From the NCBI RefSeq assembly GCF_011799805.1, contig NZ_WXUB01000005.1:124001-188000 (forward strand): a DNA stretch of 64,000 nt, given 5' to 3'. How positions within the stretch are numbered: position 1 is the stretch's first letter; each line of letters begins with the position of its first letter. Of this stretch, positions 9,024 through 17,167 are shown piece after piece. The notes under the pieces were generated by a model. It was not told the DNA's origin, did no database searches, and saw nothing but the letters and a program-made list of their open reading frames with translations. The position numbers and the translations under genes were made by a program. The DNA is from Maribellus sediminis. GTDB lineage: Bacteria; Bacteroidota; Bacteroidia; Bacteroidales; Prolixibacteraceae.

Positions 9024-10181
9024 ATGAATCACAACATTTTAGATAAACTGCAAGAACTGAATGCCGGGGAGTGGATCCTGATCGGGATTTTTCTTTTTCT
9101 CCTTGTCTTCAGGATGTATTATCTGTTGTTTTTTACTGGCAGGCAGCTTTTCAAAAGCAGAAAGGTTGTTATTGCCAACGAAAAAGCCGCCCAGCCCATT
9201 TCTGTATTTACCACGGTCAGGAACGAGGAAGAAAATTTGCGAAGAGTTTTGCCACAACTGCTCGAGATTAATAATGTAAAATATGAAGTTATAGCTGTTG
9301 ACGATTATTCGCTCGATAATACGTTCACCGTGTTGGGGGCGTTTAAGCACCGTTATCCTCATTTCCGAATTTCGTCGTTAAATGAAGAAACACGTTTTTC
9401 GGTTAAACTGGCTCAGAATATTGCTTTAAAAGCAGCACAATACGACTGGGTGTTGCAATTCCCTATTTCGGGCGCCGGTGCCGGCAACGACTGGCTTAGT
9501 GGTTTTGCTTACAACACCACATCGCAAAATCGAAAATTGCTTTTGGGCTATACCGGAATCAAACCTAAAACTGGATTTTACAACCTGCTTTGCCGCATTG
9601 AGATGTTCATGCAGCAGGTAAAAAGTGCCGGTTTTATTCGCAATGGAATTCCTTTTGTTTATTTCGAAGACAATGTGGCTTTCAAACGCCAGGAATATTT
9701 TAAGCTTGGCGGCTACGGACAAAAAACGAGGGAAGCATATGCAAATCTTGAATTACTTATCAATAAATTCATCACGAAAAAGGAGACTACTGTTCTTTTC
9801 AACGAGACTACCCGGCTGACAATCGACATTCCTACCGAAAAGGATGATTTCCTCAACCTGATAAAAAGAAGTGAACGAATTGAGCGTTATTTGCCGGCCT
9901 GGAAGCGTTTTATGCTGGCTTTTGAAGCCGTTACTGAAATGCTCTATTTGCCTTTTCTGGTTTTTGTATTGGTGTATTTTTTCGAACTATGGTTGTTTAT
10001 TGTTGTGTTAGCCGGTGTGAAATTACTGGCTCACTTAATCATAATTAAAATCGTTCAAAATCGTTTGAATGAACGTAAAATATTCATATCTTCGTTAGTA
10101 TACGGTCTGTTGATGCCTTATTTTAAGCTGGTTTACAGGTGGCATTTTAAGCAGCAAAGCCGTAACAGAAATGGAAGATAA
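9024..10181 (+). CDS. Membrane-bound glycosyltransferase family 2-like protein
   Basis: 385 residues. One N-terminal membrane segment (WILIGIFLFLLVFRMYYLLFF) precedes a GT-A-like domain starting PISVFTTVRNEEENL with the nucleotide-binding VDDYSLDNT motif. At least two membrane segments follow near residues 310-350. The position where GT2 enzymes normally carry the metal-binding DxD reads LQFPISGAGAGNDWL instead, so catalysis is uncertain. The gene overlaps the following sigma-factor gene by 11 nt, implying coupled translation. It likely acts on an envelope polysaccharide or lipid, but the substrate is unknown. Confidence 0.75.
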   Translation: MNHNILDKLQELNAGEWILIGIFLFLLVFRMYYLLFFTGRQLFKSRKVVIANEKAAQPISVFTTVRNEEENLRRVLPQLLEINNVKYEVIAVDDYSLDNTFTVLGAFKHRYPHFRISSLNEETRFSVKLAQNIALKAAQYDWVLQFPISGAGAGNDWLSGFAYNTTSQNRKLLLGYTGIKPKTGFYNLLCRIEMFMQQVKSAGFIRNGIPFVYFEDNVAFKRQEYFKLGGYGQKTREAYANLELLINKFITKKETTVLFNETTRLTIDIPTEKDDFLNLIKRSERIERYLPAWKRFMLAFEAVTEMLYLPFLVFVLVYFFELWLFIVVLAGVKLLAHLIIIKIVQNRLNERKIFISSLVYGLLMPYFKLVYRWHFKQQSRNRNGR

Positions 10182-10779
10182 AGGTTTAATACTTTCGGAA
10201 AAAGCCCGTCAGGACTACGAACTTGTAAAGTCGGCCTTGCAAGGTGACGAAAAAGCTTTTGCCCGGTTGTTAAACAAATACAAGGATGCCATTTACTTTA
10301 TGCTGCTAAAAATGGTGAACAACCGCAGCGATGCCGAAGACCTCACACTCGAAGCATTCGGAAAAGCCTTTAAAAGCCTTCATCAATATTCGCCAACCTA
10401 CGCTTTTAGTACCTGGTTGTTTAAAATTGCCTCGAACAACTGCATCGATTTCCTTCGGAAAAAGAAGGGAGTTCATGTGTCGATTGAAGACAAGGAGGAG
10501 AATGAGAATACCGATTCGATTAAATTAAAATCGAAGGAACCCAATCCCGAAGAAAAACTGATCCGGAAACAAAAAGCGATATTGCTGCGAAATGTGGTTC
10601 GAAAACTTAAGCCGCGCTACCAGGTGTTGGTAGAGTTGCGTTATTTTAAAGAATTTTCGTACGAAGAAATTGCAAAAACCTTAGATTTGCCGCTCGGTAC
10701 CGTTAAAGCGCAGTTATTCAGGGCGCGCGAGATGTTGTTTAAAATGATTGAAAGTACCGAGATCAATCCAAAAGACTAA
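10171..10779 (+). CDS. RNA polymerase sigma-70 family factor (ECF type)
   Basis: 202 residues. Region 2 spans ~20-95 (NNRSDAEDLTLEAFGKAFKSL, then STWLFKIASNNCIDFLRKKK). Region 4 spans ~140-195 (LKPRYQVLVELRYFKEFSYEEIAKTLDLPLGTVKAQ read in two halves, with a clear helix-turn-helix). The linker is unusually charged (EDKEENENTD). ATG 10171 lies inside the end of the upstream gene. No anti-sigma gene is adjacent: the next gene, 7 nt on, is rsmG. It may therefore be controlled by expression level or by an unlinked partner. Confidence 0.9.
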   Translation: MEDKGLILSEKARQDYELVKSALQGDEKAFARLLNKYKDAIYFMLLKMVNNRSDAEDLTLEAFGKAFKSLHQYSPTYAFSTWLFKIASNNCIDFLRKKKGVHVSIEDKEENENTDSIKLKSKEPNPEEKLIRKQKAILLRNVVRKLKPRYQVLVELRYFKEFSYEEIAKTLDLPLGTVKAQLFRAREMLFKMIESTEINPKD

Positions 10780-10786
10780 GGTGTAA

Positions 10787-11407
10787 ATGGAAATTATTCT
10801 GAAATACTTCCCCGGATTAAGTGAAAAGCAAATAGAATTGTTTGGTAAGCTGCAACCTTTGTATGCCGAATGGAATGCACAAATTAACGTGATTTCGCGT
10901 AAAGATTTTGCCGAGTTTTACGAGCGCCATGTGCTGCATTCGCTGGGCATTGCCAAATTTACACGGTTTACAAAAGGAAGCCGCATCCTGGATGTTGGAA
11001 CGGGTGGGGGATTTCCCGGAATTCCGCTGGCCATTATGTTTCCTGATGTACAGTTTCACCTGGTCGATTCGATCGGCAAAAAAATAAAGGTGGTAAAAAA
11101 TGTAGCCGAAGCACTTGGTTTGGAAAACCTTACTGCCGAACAGGTTCGCGCTGAACAACTCCGCGACAAATACGATTTTGTTGTCAGTCGCGCCGTTACT
11201 CGTTTGCCCGAATTTGTACAGTGGATCAACTTTAACATTTCAAAAAAACAAATCAATCCACTTCCCAACGGTATTTTATACCTGAAAGGCGGTGATCTGA
11301 AAGAGGAACTCAAGCCGTTCGGGAAACGGGTTTACGTGCAGGACCTTTCAGCTTACTTTAACGAGCCCTTCTTCGAAACCAAGAAAGTGGTGCATCTACC
11401 CTTATAA
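10787..11407 (+). CDS. rsmG: 16S rRNA (guanine-527-N7)-methyltransferase
   Basis: 206 residues, the normal length for RsmG (GidB). It methylates G527 in the 530 loop of 16S rRNA using SAM. Visible motifs are WNAQINVISRKDFAEFYERHVLHSL at the N-terminus, the SAM-binding loop ILDVGTGGGFPGIPLA (~residues 68-83) and the VVSRAVTRLPEFVQWI motif near 130. Third gene of the glycosyltransferase-sigma-rsmG string, starting 7 nt after the sigma stop codon. Nothing unusual seen. Confidence 0.95.
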   Translation: MEIILKYFPGLSEKQIELFGKLQPLYAEWNAQINVISRKDFAEFYERHVLHSLGIAKFTRFTKGSRILDVGTGGGFPGIPLAIMFPDVQFHLVDSIGKKIKVVKNVAEALGLENLTAEQVRAEQLRDKYDFVVSRAVTRLPEFVQWINFNISKKQINPLPNGILYLKGGDLKEELKPFGKRVYVQDLSAYFNEPFFETKKVVHLPL

Positions 11408-11527
11408 AATTGCATCCCAATATTGAATTAGTCAGCAGGAATAGAAGTAATTACGATTTGTAGATTACTTACCCTCTGTCCAGTACCCGTCCGAAAAGTT
11501 CATCAGGGCGGATCTCCCTTCTCGAAT

Positions 11528-11930
11528 CTACCCTTTATACACCAATACAAGGAATGAGCGATTTTGATCTCCTCCAGAAATTCGGCGCATTATAGTGCAC
11601 CTTTTCAATGCTTTGCCGCAATTGCGCCGATTTTGTAGGATCATTAACCCCGGGCGGCACTCACCCCGAATGTTCGGGGGCGTTCTGCCCGGGGCTGAAT
11701 GATTAAGGACTTTCAGCCCTACAATTGGCAAAACTTGCTTTCGAGATTTAAAAAAACAGCACTGAAAGTGCGTTGTATTTTAGCCCAGGCCAAAGTAATT
11801 CAAAGAATTACGGCGGCCTGGGTTACAATAGCATGATGTACCTCGTCCGGCGAAGAAGGCTGATCGAAGCTGAACGATTGTTCCGGACGAAAATGGAGCA
11901 GAACCTCGCAAATATGTGTATAAAGGGTAG
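11528..11930. repeat. Dispersed repeat element, copy 1 (bipartite hairpins, 15-bp inverted end repeats)
   Basis: The gene-free stretch 11408-12124 contains this element. Its ends are a perfect 15-bp inverted repeat (CTACCCTTTATACAC at 11528-11542 against 11916-11930). Hairpin A has outer arms 11648-11655/11687-11694 (CCCCGGGC/GCCCGGGG) and inner arms 11664-11670/11673-11679. Hairpin B has outer arms 11784-11791/11815-11822 (CCCAGGCC/GGCCTGGG) and inner arms 11795-11801/11805-11811 (GTAATTC/GAATTAC). Between them lie GGACTTTCAGCCCT and GCACTGAAAGTGC. The same order of blocks recurs, reverse-complemented, at 60037-60330. Small ORFs here look like by-products of the repeat. It resembles a REPIN/MITE-like non-autonomous element. 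Confidence 0.75.
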
Positions 11931-12065
11931 TTTTCGAATTGAGAAACGTTTAGTCTCCAAATCCCGCAATGTTCAACTCATTAATAGATCGAATTTGCAA
12001 AGATTCACTGGCCAATCGTCCTTCCTTGGGAGCAGGGAAGGATAAGAGGATGGGTGTAAAAAAAG

Positions 12066-12096
12066 CGTTCCCCGGTAATCCGAAGAACGCTGATAT
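12066..12096 (-). terminator. Terminator of the phosphofructokinase gene
   Basis: AGCGTT pairs with AACGCT around a ~16-nt loop, and the minus-strand product ends in a run of seven U residues. It lies about 30 bp past the stop of the minus-strand gene at 12125. Confidence 0.65.
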
Positions 12097-12124
12097 CATA
12101 AGTTTTACTATTGACTATTAACTG

Positions 12125-13165
12125 TTAAAGAAACTCGTCGCCAAACGAAACACCCATTTTTCGGGCTTTTTGAATGAGTCCATGGTCCGATTCAACCAGT
12201 CGAAGTTTTCCTCCTACTTCCTCCAGAGGTACTGTTGTAAGTTCATTGTCTTTAATGGCAACCATGGTTCCGAAATTTCCTTCTGCAATACATTGTGTAG
12301 CAAACGAGCCGTAACGCGTGGCCAGAATCCTGTCCATAGGAGTAGGCGATCCGCCACGTTGAATATATCCCAAAACCGTTTCGCGTGTTTCTATACCGGT
12401 GTAAGTTTGAATGGCTTCGGCAATGTGCGAAGCAGCTGATTTATCTTTCGGATGTTCGATGCCCTCGGCAACTACCACGATGGAGTATGGTTTATTGTCC
12501 TCGTAGCGGCTTTCAATTTTTTTGCAAACCGAGCGGATATTGTATTCCAATTCGGGTAAAAGAATGATATCGCCGCCGCCTGCCAAACCTGAATAAAGTG
12601 CCAGCCAACCTGCATGGTGCCCCATTATTTCGATGATCATTACCCGCTGGTGCGAGTTGGCAGTGGTATGCAGCCGGTCGATTGCATCGGTTGCGATCTG
12701 AACTGCAGAATCGAATCCAAAAGTAACGTCGGTTCCCCAAACGTCGTTATCGATTGTTTTTGGGATGCCAACCACGTTCAATCCTTCCTGAGCCAGCAAC
12801 GATGCCGTCTTCATGGTTCCGTTACCGCCAATACAAACCACGGCATCGAGCCCAAGTTTTGCATAATTCTTTTTAATTTTTTCGGGTTTAAGGTTATCGC
12901 CGTTTTTCGCCATTTTAAACGGCTTTTCGCGTGAAGTGCCCAAAATTGTTCCTCCCAGTGTGAGAATACCCGATAAGGCCGATTCTTTAAGCACGTTATA
13001 TTTCCCACTTATAAGCCCTGAATAACCTGCATGAAATCCGAGTACCTCCATTCCGTACTCCACTATGGCGGTTTTTCCAACTCCTCTGATAGCAGCGTTA
13101 AGCCCGGGACAGTCGCCTCCCGCGGTCAATATCCCAATTCGCTTGGGTTTTACTACGTCATTCAT
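12125..13165 (-). CDS. pfkA: 6-phosphofructokinase
   Basis: 346 residues. It phosphorylates fructose 6-phosphate in glycolysis. The N-terminus GILTAGGDCPGLNAAIRG is the phosphate-donor loop of the group III PFK clade. The substrate loop PKTIDND has Lys where E. coli ATP-PFK has Gly. The donor-site motif reads GGNGT: the glycine typical of ATP enzymes is kept (PPi enzymes have Asp there), while the preceding metal-binding acid (GGDGS in E. coli, GGEGT in actinobacterial group III) is replaced by Asn. DRLHTTANSHQRVMIIEIMGHHAGW and the C-terminal substrate motif GYIQRGGSPTPMDR are intact. Donor (ATP or PPi) is therefore likely ATP but not certain. Confidence 0.9.
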   Translation of the reverse strand: MNDVVKPKRIGILTAGGDCPGLNAAIRGVGKTAIVEYGMEVLGFHAGYSGLISGKYNVLKESALSGILTLGGTILGTSREKPFKMAKNGDNLKPEKIKKNYAKLGLDAVVCIGGNGTMKTASLLAQEGLNVVGIPKTIDNDVWGTDVTFGFDSAVQIATDAIDRLHTTANSHQRVMIIEIMGHHAGWLALYSGLAGGGDIILLPELEYNIRSVCKKIESRYEDNKPYSIVVVAEGIEHPKDKSAASHIAEAIQTYTGIETRETVLGYIQRGGSPTPMDRILATRYGSFATQCIAEGNFGTMVAIKDNELTTVPLEEVGGKLRLVESDHGLIQKARKMGVSFGDEFL

Positions 13166-13369
13166 ATCTTTTGTTTTGTGACTAAAATCCTGTTGATAGA
13201 CCGAATTTACAAAAGATGAATTGATTTCCGTTAAATCAAGTCGTGTTATTGCGTCATTTATTAATAATTATCTTTTGCAGTTCGTGAAGAAAGGATGATA
13301 ATATTTTTGTATTTTCGCTGGTCAGTCTAATAAACGACTTTTAATCTTTAACCAATTAAATAATATCTG

Positions 13370-14128
13370 ATGAAAAGAATTTTCACTTATCTGATGGCTG
13401 TTGCCTTTGTTTTTACACTTTCATGTAAAAGCTCCAAAACAGGCGGATCGGCCGGATTAAATCAACTTACAAAACAGGAAAAAGCAGAAGGTTGGGTTTT
13501 GCTATTCGACGGAAAAACCAGTGAAGGCTGGAAAGGTTACAACAAAGATCATTTCCCGGGCGGATGGGAAATTGTTGACGGGACATTGCATTGCAAAGGT
13601 TCGGGGCAAGGTGAAGCCGGCGGAAGAGACGGTGGTGACATTGTAACGACTAAAGAATTCTCGAATTTCAGATTAAAACTGGAGTGGAAGATTTCTGAAG
13701 GGGGCAACTCCGGTATTTTCTACCTGGGAAAAGACAATACCAAGTGGCCTGCCATCTATTACACTGCGCCTGAAATGCAGGTGTTGGATAACGAACGTCA
13801 TCCAGATGCGCGTGCCGGAAAAGATGGAAACCGCAAGGCAGGTTCACTTTACGACCTGATTCCTGCTGTTCCGCAAAATGCAAAACCTGTTGGCGAATGG
13901 AATGAAGTAGAAATTGAAGTTTACCGCGGCAGTGTTTGGCACCGTCAAAACGGTAAAACAGTTGTTGAATACCATTTGTGGACCGATGACTGGAACAAAA
14001 TGGTAGCCGATTCAAAATTCCCTGGACTGAATCCTGATTGGGCAAACATTGCTAAATCGGGTGTTATCGCTCTGCAGGATCATGGCGACGATGTTTGGTA
14101 CCGGAATATTAAAATTCTTGCTCAATAA
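13370..14128 (+). CDS. DUF1080 (3-keto-disaccharide hydrolase domain) lipoprotein
   Basis: 252 residues. A lipoprotein signal peptide (LMAVAFVFTLSCKSS) with Cys-19 precedes one DUF1080 domain from ~40 to the end: WVLLFDGKTSEGWKGY, GGWEIVDGTLHCKG, DIVTTKEFSNFRLKLEWKIS, GGNSGIFYLG and a closing GVIALQDHGDDVWYRNIKI. The fold is a concanavalin-like jelly roll; some members hydrolyse 3-keto-glycosides. It probably acts at the cell envelope on a sugar substrate. Monocistronic, with its own terminator. A TATTTTTG box at 13302-13309 could be the -7 element, but no well-spaced -33 was seen. Confidence 0.9.
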   Translation: MKRIFTYLMAVAFVFTLSCKSSKTGGSAGLNQLTKQEKAEGWVLLFDGKTSEGWKGYNKDHFPGGWEIVDGTLHCKGSGQGEAGGRDGGDIVTTKEFSNFRLKLEWKISEGGNSGIFYLGKDNTKWPAIYYTAPEMQVLDNERHPDARAGKDGNRKAGSLYDLIPAVPQNAKPVGEWNEVEIEVYRGSVWHRQNGKTVVEYHLWTDDWNKMVADSKFPGLNPDWANIAKSGVIALQDHGDDVWYRNIKILAQ

Positions 14129-14158
14129 GCTCGAATTACGCTAAATAATCTTCGAAAG

Positions 14159-14188
14159 GCCCGGTGGAAATTCTGCCGGGCTTTTTTC
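14159..14188 (+). terminator. Terminator of the DUF1080 lipoprotein gene
   Basis: GCCCGG (14159-14164) pairs with CCGGGC (14176-14181) and is followed by a T run. It lies ~30 bp after the plus-strand stop codon. Confidence 0.8.
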
Positions 14189-14227
14189 TTGCTTTCTACT
14201 CCGCCTTAGCCTAAGTCTGTGCCTTTC

Positions 14228-15247
14228 CTATCCCGGATCATATTCCGATTCATTAAGGATCTTCTGGAAATCATTGTTCTCCATCAGTTGTTGTAAGGTA
14301 ACTTCCGGGTGTTTTTTCATGTATTGACGAACAATTTGCCAGCCGATCCAAACACCCGTTCTGCCAGGTGATTCCAAGGGAAAACCGCTTGTGGTCGGTG
14401 CGTCATTGATATAGCGCACAATGTCCATACGTTTGTTCGAATACAGCATTTTCTTTTCAATGAGGTAGGTCCACATTGGCACTTCATTCATTTCGCACCA
14501 GTTTAGTTGTTCTGTGGTATAACCAATTTTCAACGAATCTGATGTGGTGGGAAGCATAGCATCAACCAGGTACATAATTTTACCTTTTTGTATCATGTTG
14601 CCAAGTAGGTTAGTGGCAATGTCAGGATTTTCGAACTCAGTAATTCCCCAGGCGTACGCCATTTCCGGAATGATGCGTTCAGGCCGCATGTTCAGAATTT
14701 TGTATTGAGGCGTTGTATTTAGTTGCTGGTAATATTTGCAGTCGCGGCCGAGGTATTTATCAAGGCTGATCCCAACCAGGTTTTCAGCTGTTACTATCGA
14801 TTGATTAAATCCCGAAATATAGGTGTAAACCGCAGGAATTTCTTTATCGGGGAAATGAAAGGCGAAATATTTAAAAGCCTTTTTAATTTGCTTCTCAAGT
14901 TTCTTCTGGTTGCCAAATACGGTTTCGGTTTTTAAGCGAACTTCCTGAATCGTGGTATCGGTCAGAAATAACTTTATCAGGTCTGGAAAGTTGTCTTCTC
15001 CAATGCCACCGATGTTAATGATCCGGTAGGTAAAAAGATTAAAAAAGTCGGGGTATTCGTTGCTTAAGTCAGCCATTGCAACCAGTGTGTCTTTTCCTTC
15101 GAAATTAAAAAGCTGGTCGCTGAAACGTACAAATTCAGCTTCCGTTTCAATGTTCGAAATATCTACTTTTAACGGATTTCTTTTACAGGCCGAAAACAAT
15201 AGGATTACCAGCGACAATACAATTAAGCTACCAAAGCTTCTCTTCAT
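14228..15247 (-). CDS. gldB: Gliding motility lipoprotein GldB
   Basis: 339 residues with a lipoprotein signal (VLSLVILLFSACKRN, Cys-21). It matches GldB-type proteins in length, in the early FVRFSDQLFNFEGKD stretch and in the C-terminal GWQIVRQYMKKHPEVTLQQLMENNDFQKILNESEYDP block (quoted only as family landmarks). GldB is an essential lipoprotein for gliding and T9SS-dependent motility in Flavobacterium; in non-gliding relatives its role is unclear. It is divergent from nadE, a neighbourhood also seen in flavobacteria, but the usual gldC companion is missing here. Confidence 0.85.
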   Translation of the reverse strand: MKRSFGSLIVLSLVILLFSACKRNPLKVDISNIETEAEFVRFSDQLFNFEGKDTLVAMADLSNEYPDFFNLFTYRIINIGGIGEDNFPDLIKLFLTDTTIQEVRLKTETVFGNQKKLEKQIKKAFKYFAFHFPDKEIPAVYTYISGFNQSIVTAENLVGISLDKYLGRDCKYYQQLNTTPQYKILNMRPERIIPEMAYAWGITEFENPDIATNLLGNMIQKGKIMYLVDAMLPTTSDSLKIGYTTEQLNWCEMNEVPMWTYLIEKKMLYSNKRMDIVRYINDAPTTSGFPLESPGRTGVWIGWQIVRQYMKKHPEVTLQQLMENNDFQKILNESEYDPG

Positions 15248-15394
15248 TTTACAAGAATTTTAAATCAATACGTGTGCTCTCAATTAATATTGCGAAATTG
15301 AACTAAAAATTGAACTTTTGCAATTGTTATTCATTCAGGTTTCAAGCTTCGGAGCAACTCTGAACTTTAAACGCTGAACTTTAAACATTAGTGA

Positions 15395-17038
15395 ATGAAA
15401 GTTGAACTCGCACAGTTAAATTATACCATAGGTGATTTTGAGGGTAATTCGAAGAAAATTATCGGGAAAATCGAAAGTGCAAAAGAACAGAATGTCGATT
15501 TGGTTTTGTTTTCCGAGTTGTCGGTAACAGGTTATTATCCGCACGATCTGCTCGAAAAAAAGGAGTTCATAAAAAAAGCAGAGGATGCTGTTGCTGAAAT
15601 TGCAAAAGTGTGTGTGGGAATTGCTGCTTTGGTTGGAGCCCCGCGGATCAACGAAAACGAGCGTGGAAAAACCCTGTTCAATTCCGCTTTCTTTTTAAGC
15701 GACGGCAAAATTCAAAGTATTCACAATAAAACGCTGCTCCCCACTTACGATATTTTTGATGAATACCGCCATTTCGAACCAAACCGCGAATTTCACATTG
15801 TGGAATATAAAGGCGAACGCATTGCTGTAACCATTTGCGAAGATTTATGGGACGAACAACCCACTGCCAACGAGTTTGGGAAGGATAAGTTGTATTCCAT
15901 TTCTCCGATGGAAGAGCTCGCCAAATTGAATCCCGATTTTGTAGTGAACCTGTCGGCGTCGCCATTTTCGTACAACCAGGAAGGCTGGCGCAAGGATGTG
16001 CTGGTAAAGAAAGCCAAAAACTACGGTATCCCGATTTTGTATTGTAATCAGGTTGGCGCACAAACCGAACTGATCTTCGATGGCGGCTCGGTTTTTATTG
16101 ATCGCGATGGTGAAATTATAAAAGAGCTGAAGTATTTTGAGGAAGATGCGCTAATTCTGGATACAAAAAATATAGGCGAAAAATCGTTACAAAACGAAGC
16201 TGATTATATCGAAAAAATTCACGATGCACTGGTATTGGGTATTCGCGATTATTTTCAAAAAATGGGTTTCAAAAGGGCGACACTCGGGCTTTCTGGTGGA
16301 ATTGATTCTGCAGTTGTAGCCGTGCTGGCTGTTCGCGCCCTTGGTCCTGAAAATGTGCGCGTTTTGCTGATGCCTTCAAAATACTCTTCCGATCACAGTG
16401 TGGAAGATGCCAGGATATTGGCCGAAAACCTTGGGATCCGTCACGACATTGTTCATATTCAAAAGGCGGTTGATGCATTCGAAAAAGAGTTGGCTCTGCT
16501 TTTCGAAGGTTGTTCGGCCGACGTTACAGAGGAAAATATTCAGGCGCGAACCCGGGGTATCTTTGTGATGGCCATTTCGAATAAATTTGGTCACATTTTG
16601 TTGAATACAACCAATAAAAGCGAAAGCGCCGTTGGATACGGAACATTGTATGGCGATATGAACGGCGGACTCGCAGTGTTGGGCGATGTGTACAAGCTCG
16701 ATGTGTATAGATTGTCACGATTCATGAACCGTGACGGCGAGATCATTCCTGAAAATACCATTGTAAAACCACCGTCGGCAGAACTGCGCCCCGATCAGAA
16801 GGATACTGACTCGCTACCCGATTATGAAGATCTGGATGTGATGCTGTTCAACTACATCGAGCTCAATAAATCGCCACGCGAAATTGCCGACATGGGTTTT
16901 GATGAAGAAATTGTAAGAAAGGTGGTTAGGATGGTGAATATGAACGAGTATAAGCGTTTTCAGGCGGCTCCGATATTGAGGATAAGTTCAAAAGCATTTG
17001 GTTTTGGCCGAAAAATGCCATTGGTCGCCCGCTATTGA
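15395..17038 (+). CDS. nadE: Glutamine-dependent NAD(+) synthetase
   Basis: 547 residues. The N-terminal ~260 residues are a nitrilase-type glutaminase domain (LVLFSELSVTGYYP with the catalytic Glu, and the nucleophile Cys in ITICEDLWDE-like VTICEDLWDE). The C-terminal ammonia-dependent synthetase has the PP-loop LGLSGGIDSAVVAVLA and NKSESAVGYGTLYGDMNGG. It converts deamido-NAD, ATP and glutamine to NAD. All key motifs are present. ATG 15395 is chosen because it begins the MKVELAQLNYTIGDFEGN nitrilase strand directly. Confidence 0.96.
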   Translation: MKVELAQLNYTIGDFEGNSKKIIGKIESAKEQNVDLVLFSELSVTGYYPHDLLEKKEFIKKAEDAVAEIAKVCVGIAALVGAPRINENERGKTLFNSAFFLSDGKIQSIHNKTLLPTYDIFDEYRHFEPNREFHIVEYKGERIAVTICEDLWDEQPTANEFGKDKLYSISPMEELAKLNPDFVVNLSASPFSYNQEGWRKDVLVKKAKNYGIPILYCNQVGAQTELIFDGGSVFIDRDGEIIKELKYFEEDALILDTKNIGEKSLQNEADYIEKIHDALVLGIRDYFQKMGFKRATLGLSGGIDSAVVAVLAVRALGPENVRVLLMPSKYSSDHSVEDARILAENLGIRHDIVHIQKAVDAFEKELALLFEGCSADVTEENIQARTRGIFVMAISNKFGHILLNTTNKSESAVGYGTLYGDMNGGLAVLGDVYKLDVYRLSRFMNRDGEIIPENTIVKPPSAELRPDQKDTDSLPDYEDLDVMLFNYIELNKSPREIADMGFDEEIVRKVVRMVNMNEYKRFQAAPILRISSKAFGFGRKMPLVARY

Positions 17039-17133
17039 TTAATTTCTGAAAAGTGTTCGAATTACAATTACAGATTTCATCCTATTTAGCAGAAAATAAA
17101 GGTTAAAAAAAATCTATTGTTAACAATTTTTTT

Positions 17134-17141
17134 TAGCTTTG
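17134..17141 (+). promoter_or_regulatory. Predicted -7 box upstream of the Crp/Fnr regulator
   Basis: TAGCTTTG matches TANNTTTG exactly and lies 26 bp before the ATG at 17168. No correctly spaced -33 is evident. Its position inside the in-frame extension from TTG 17117 argues for the downstream ATG as the start. Confidence 0.4.
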
Positions 17142-17167
17142 ATGCTGTAAAACATGCAGGTAGCAAT

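Noticed and set aside
11528-11731. 67-codon minus-strand ORF
   Set aside because: It coincides with the dispersed repeat, including hairpin A, and the homologous stretch near 60.25 kb has stop codons in the same frame. Treated as repeat sequence, not a gene.
11773-12045. 90-codon plus-strand ORF
   Set aside because: It spans hairpin B and the inverted end of the repeat; no recognisable protein, and the other copy of the element does not keep it open.
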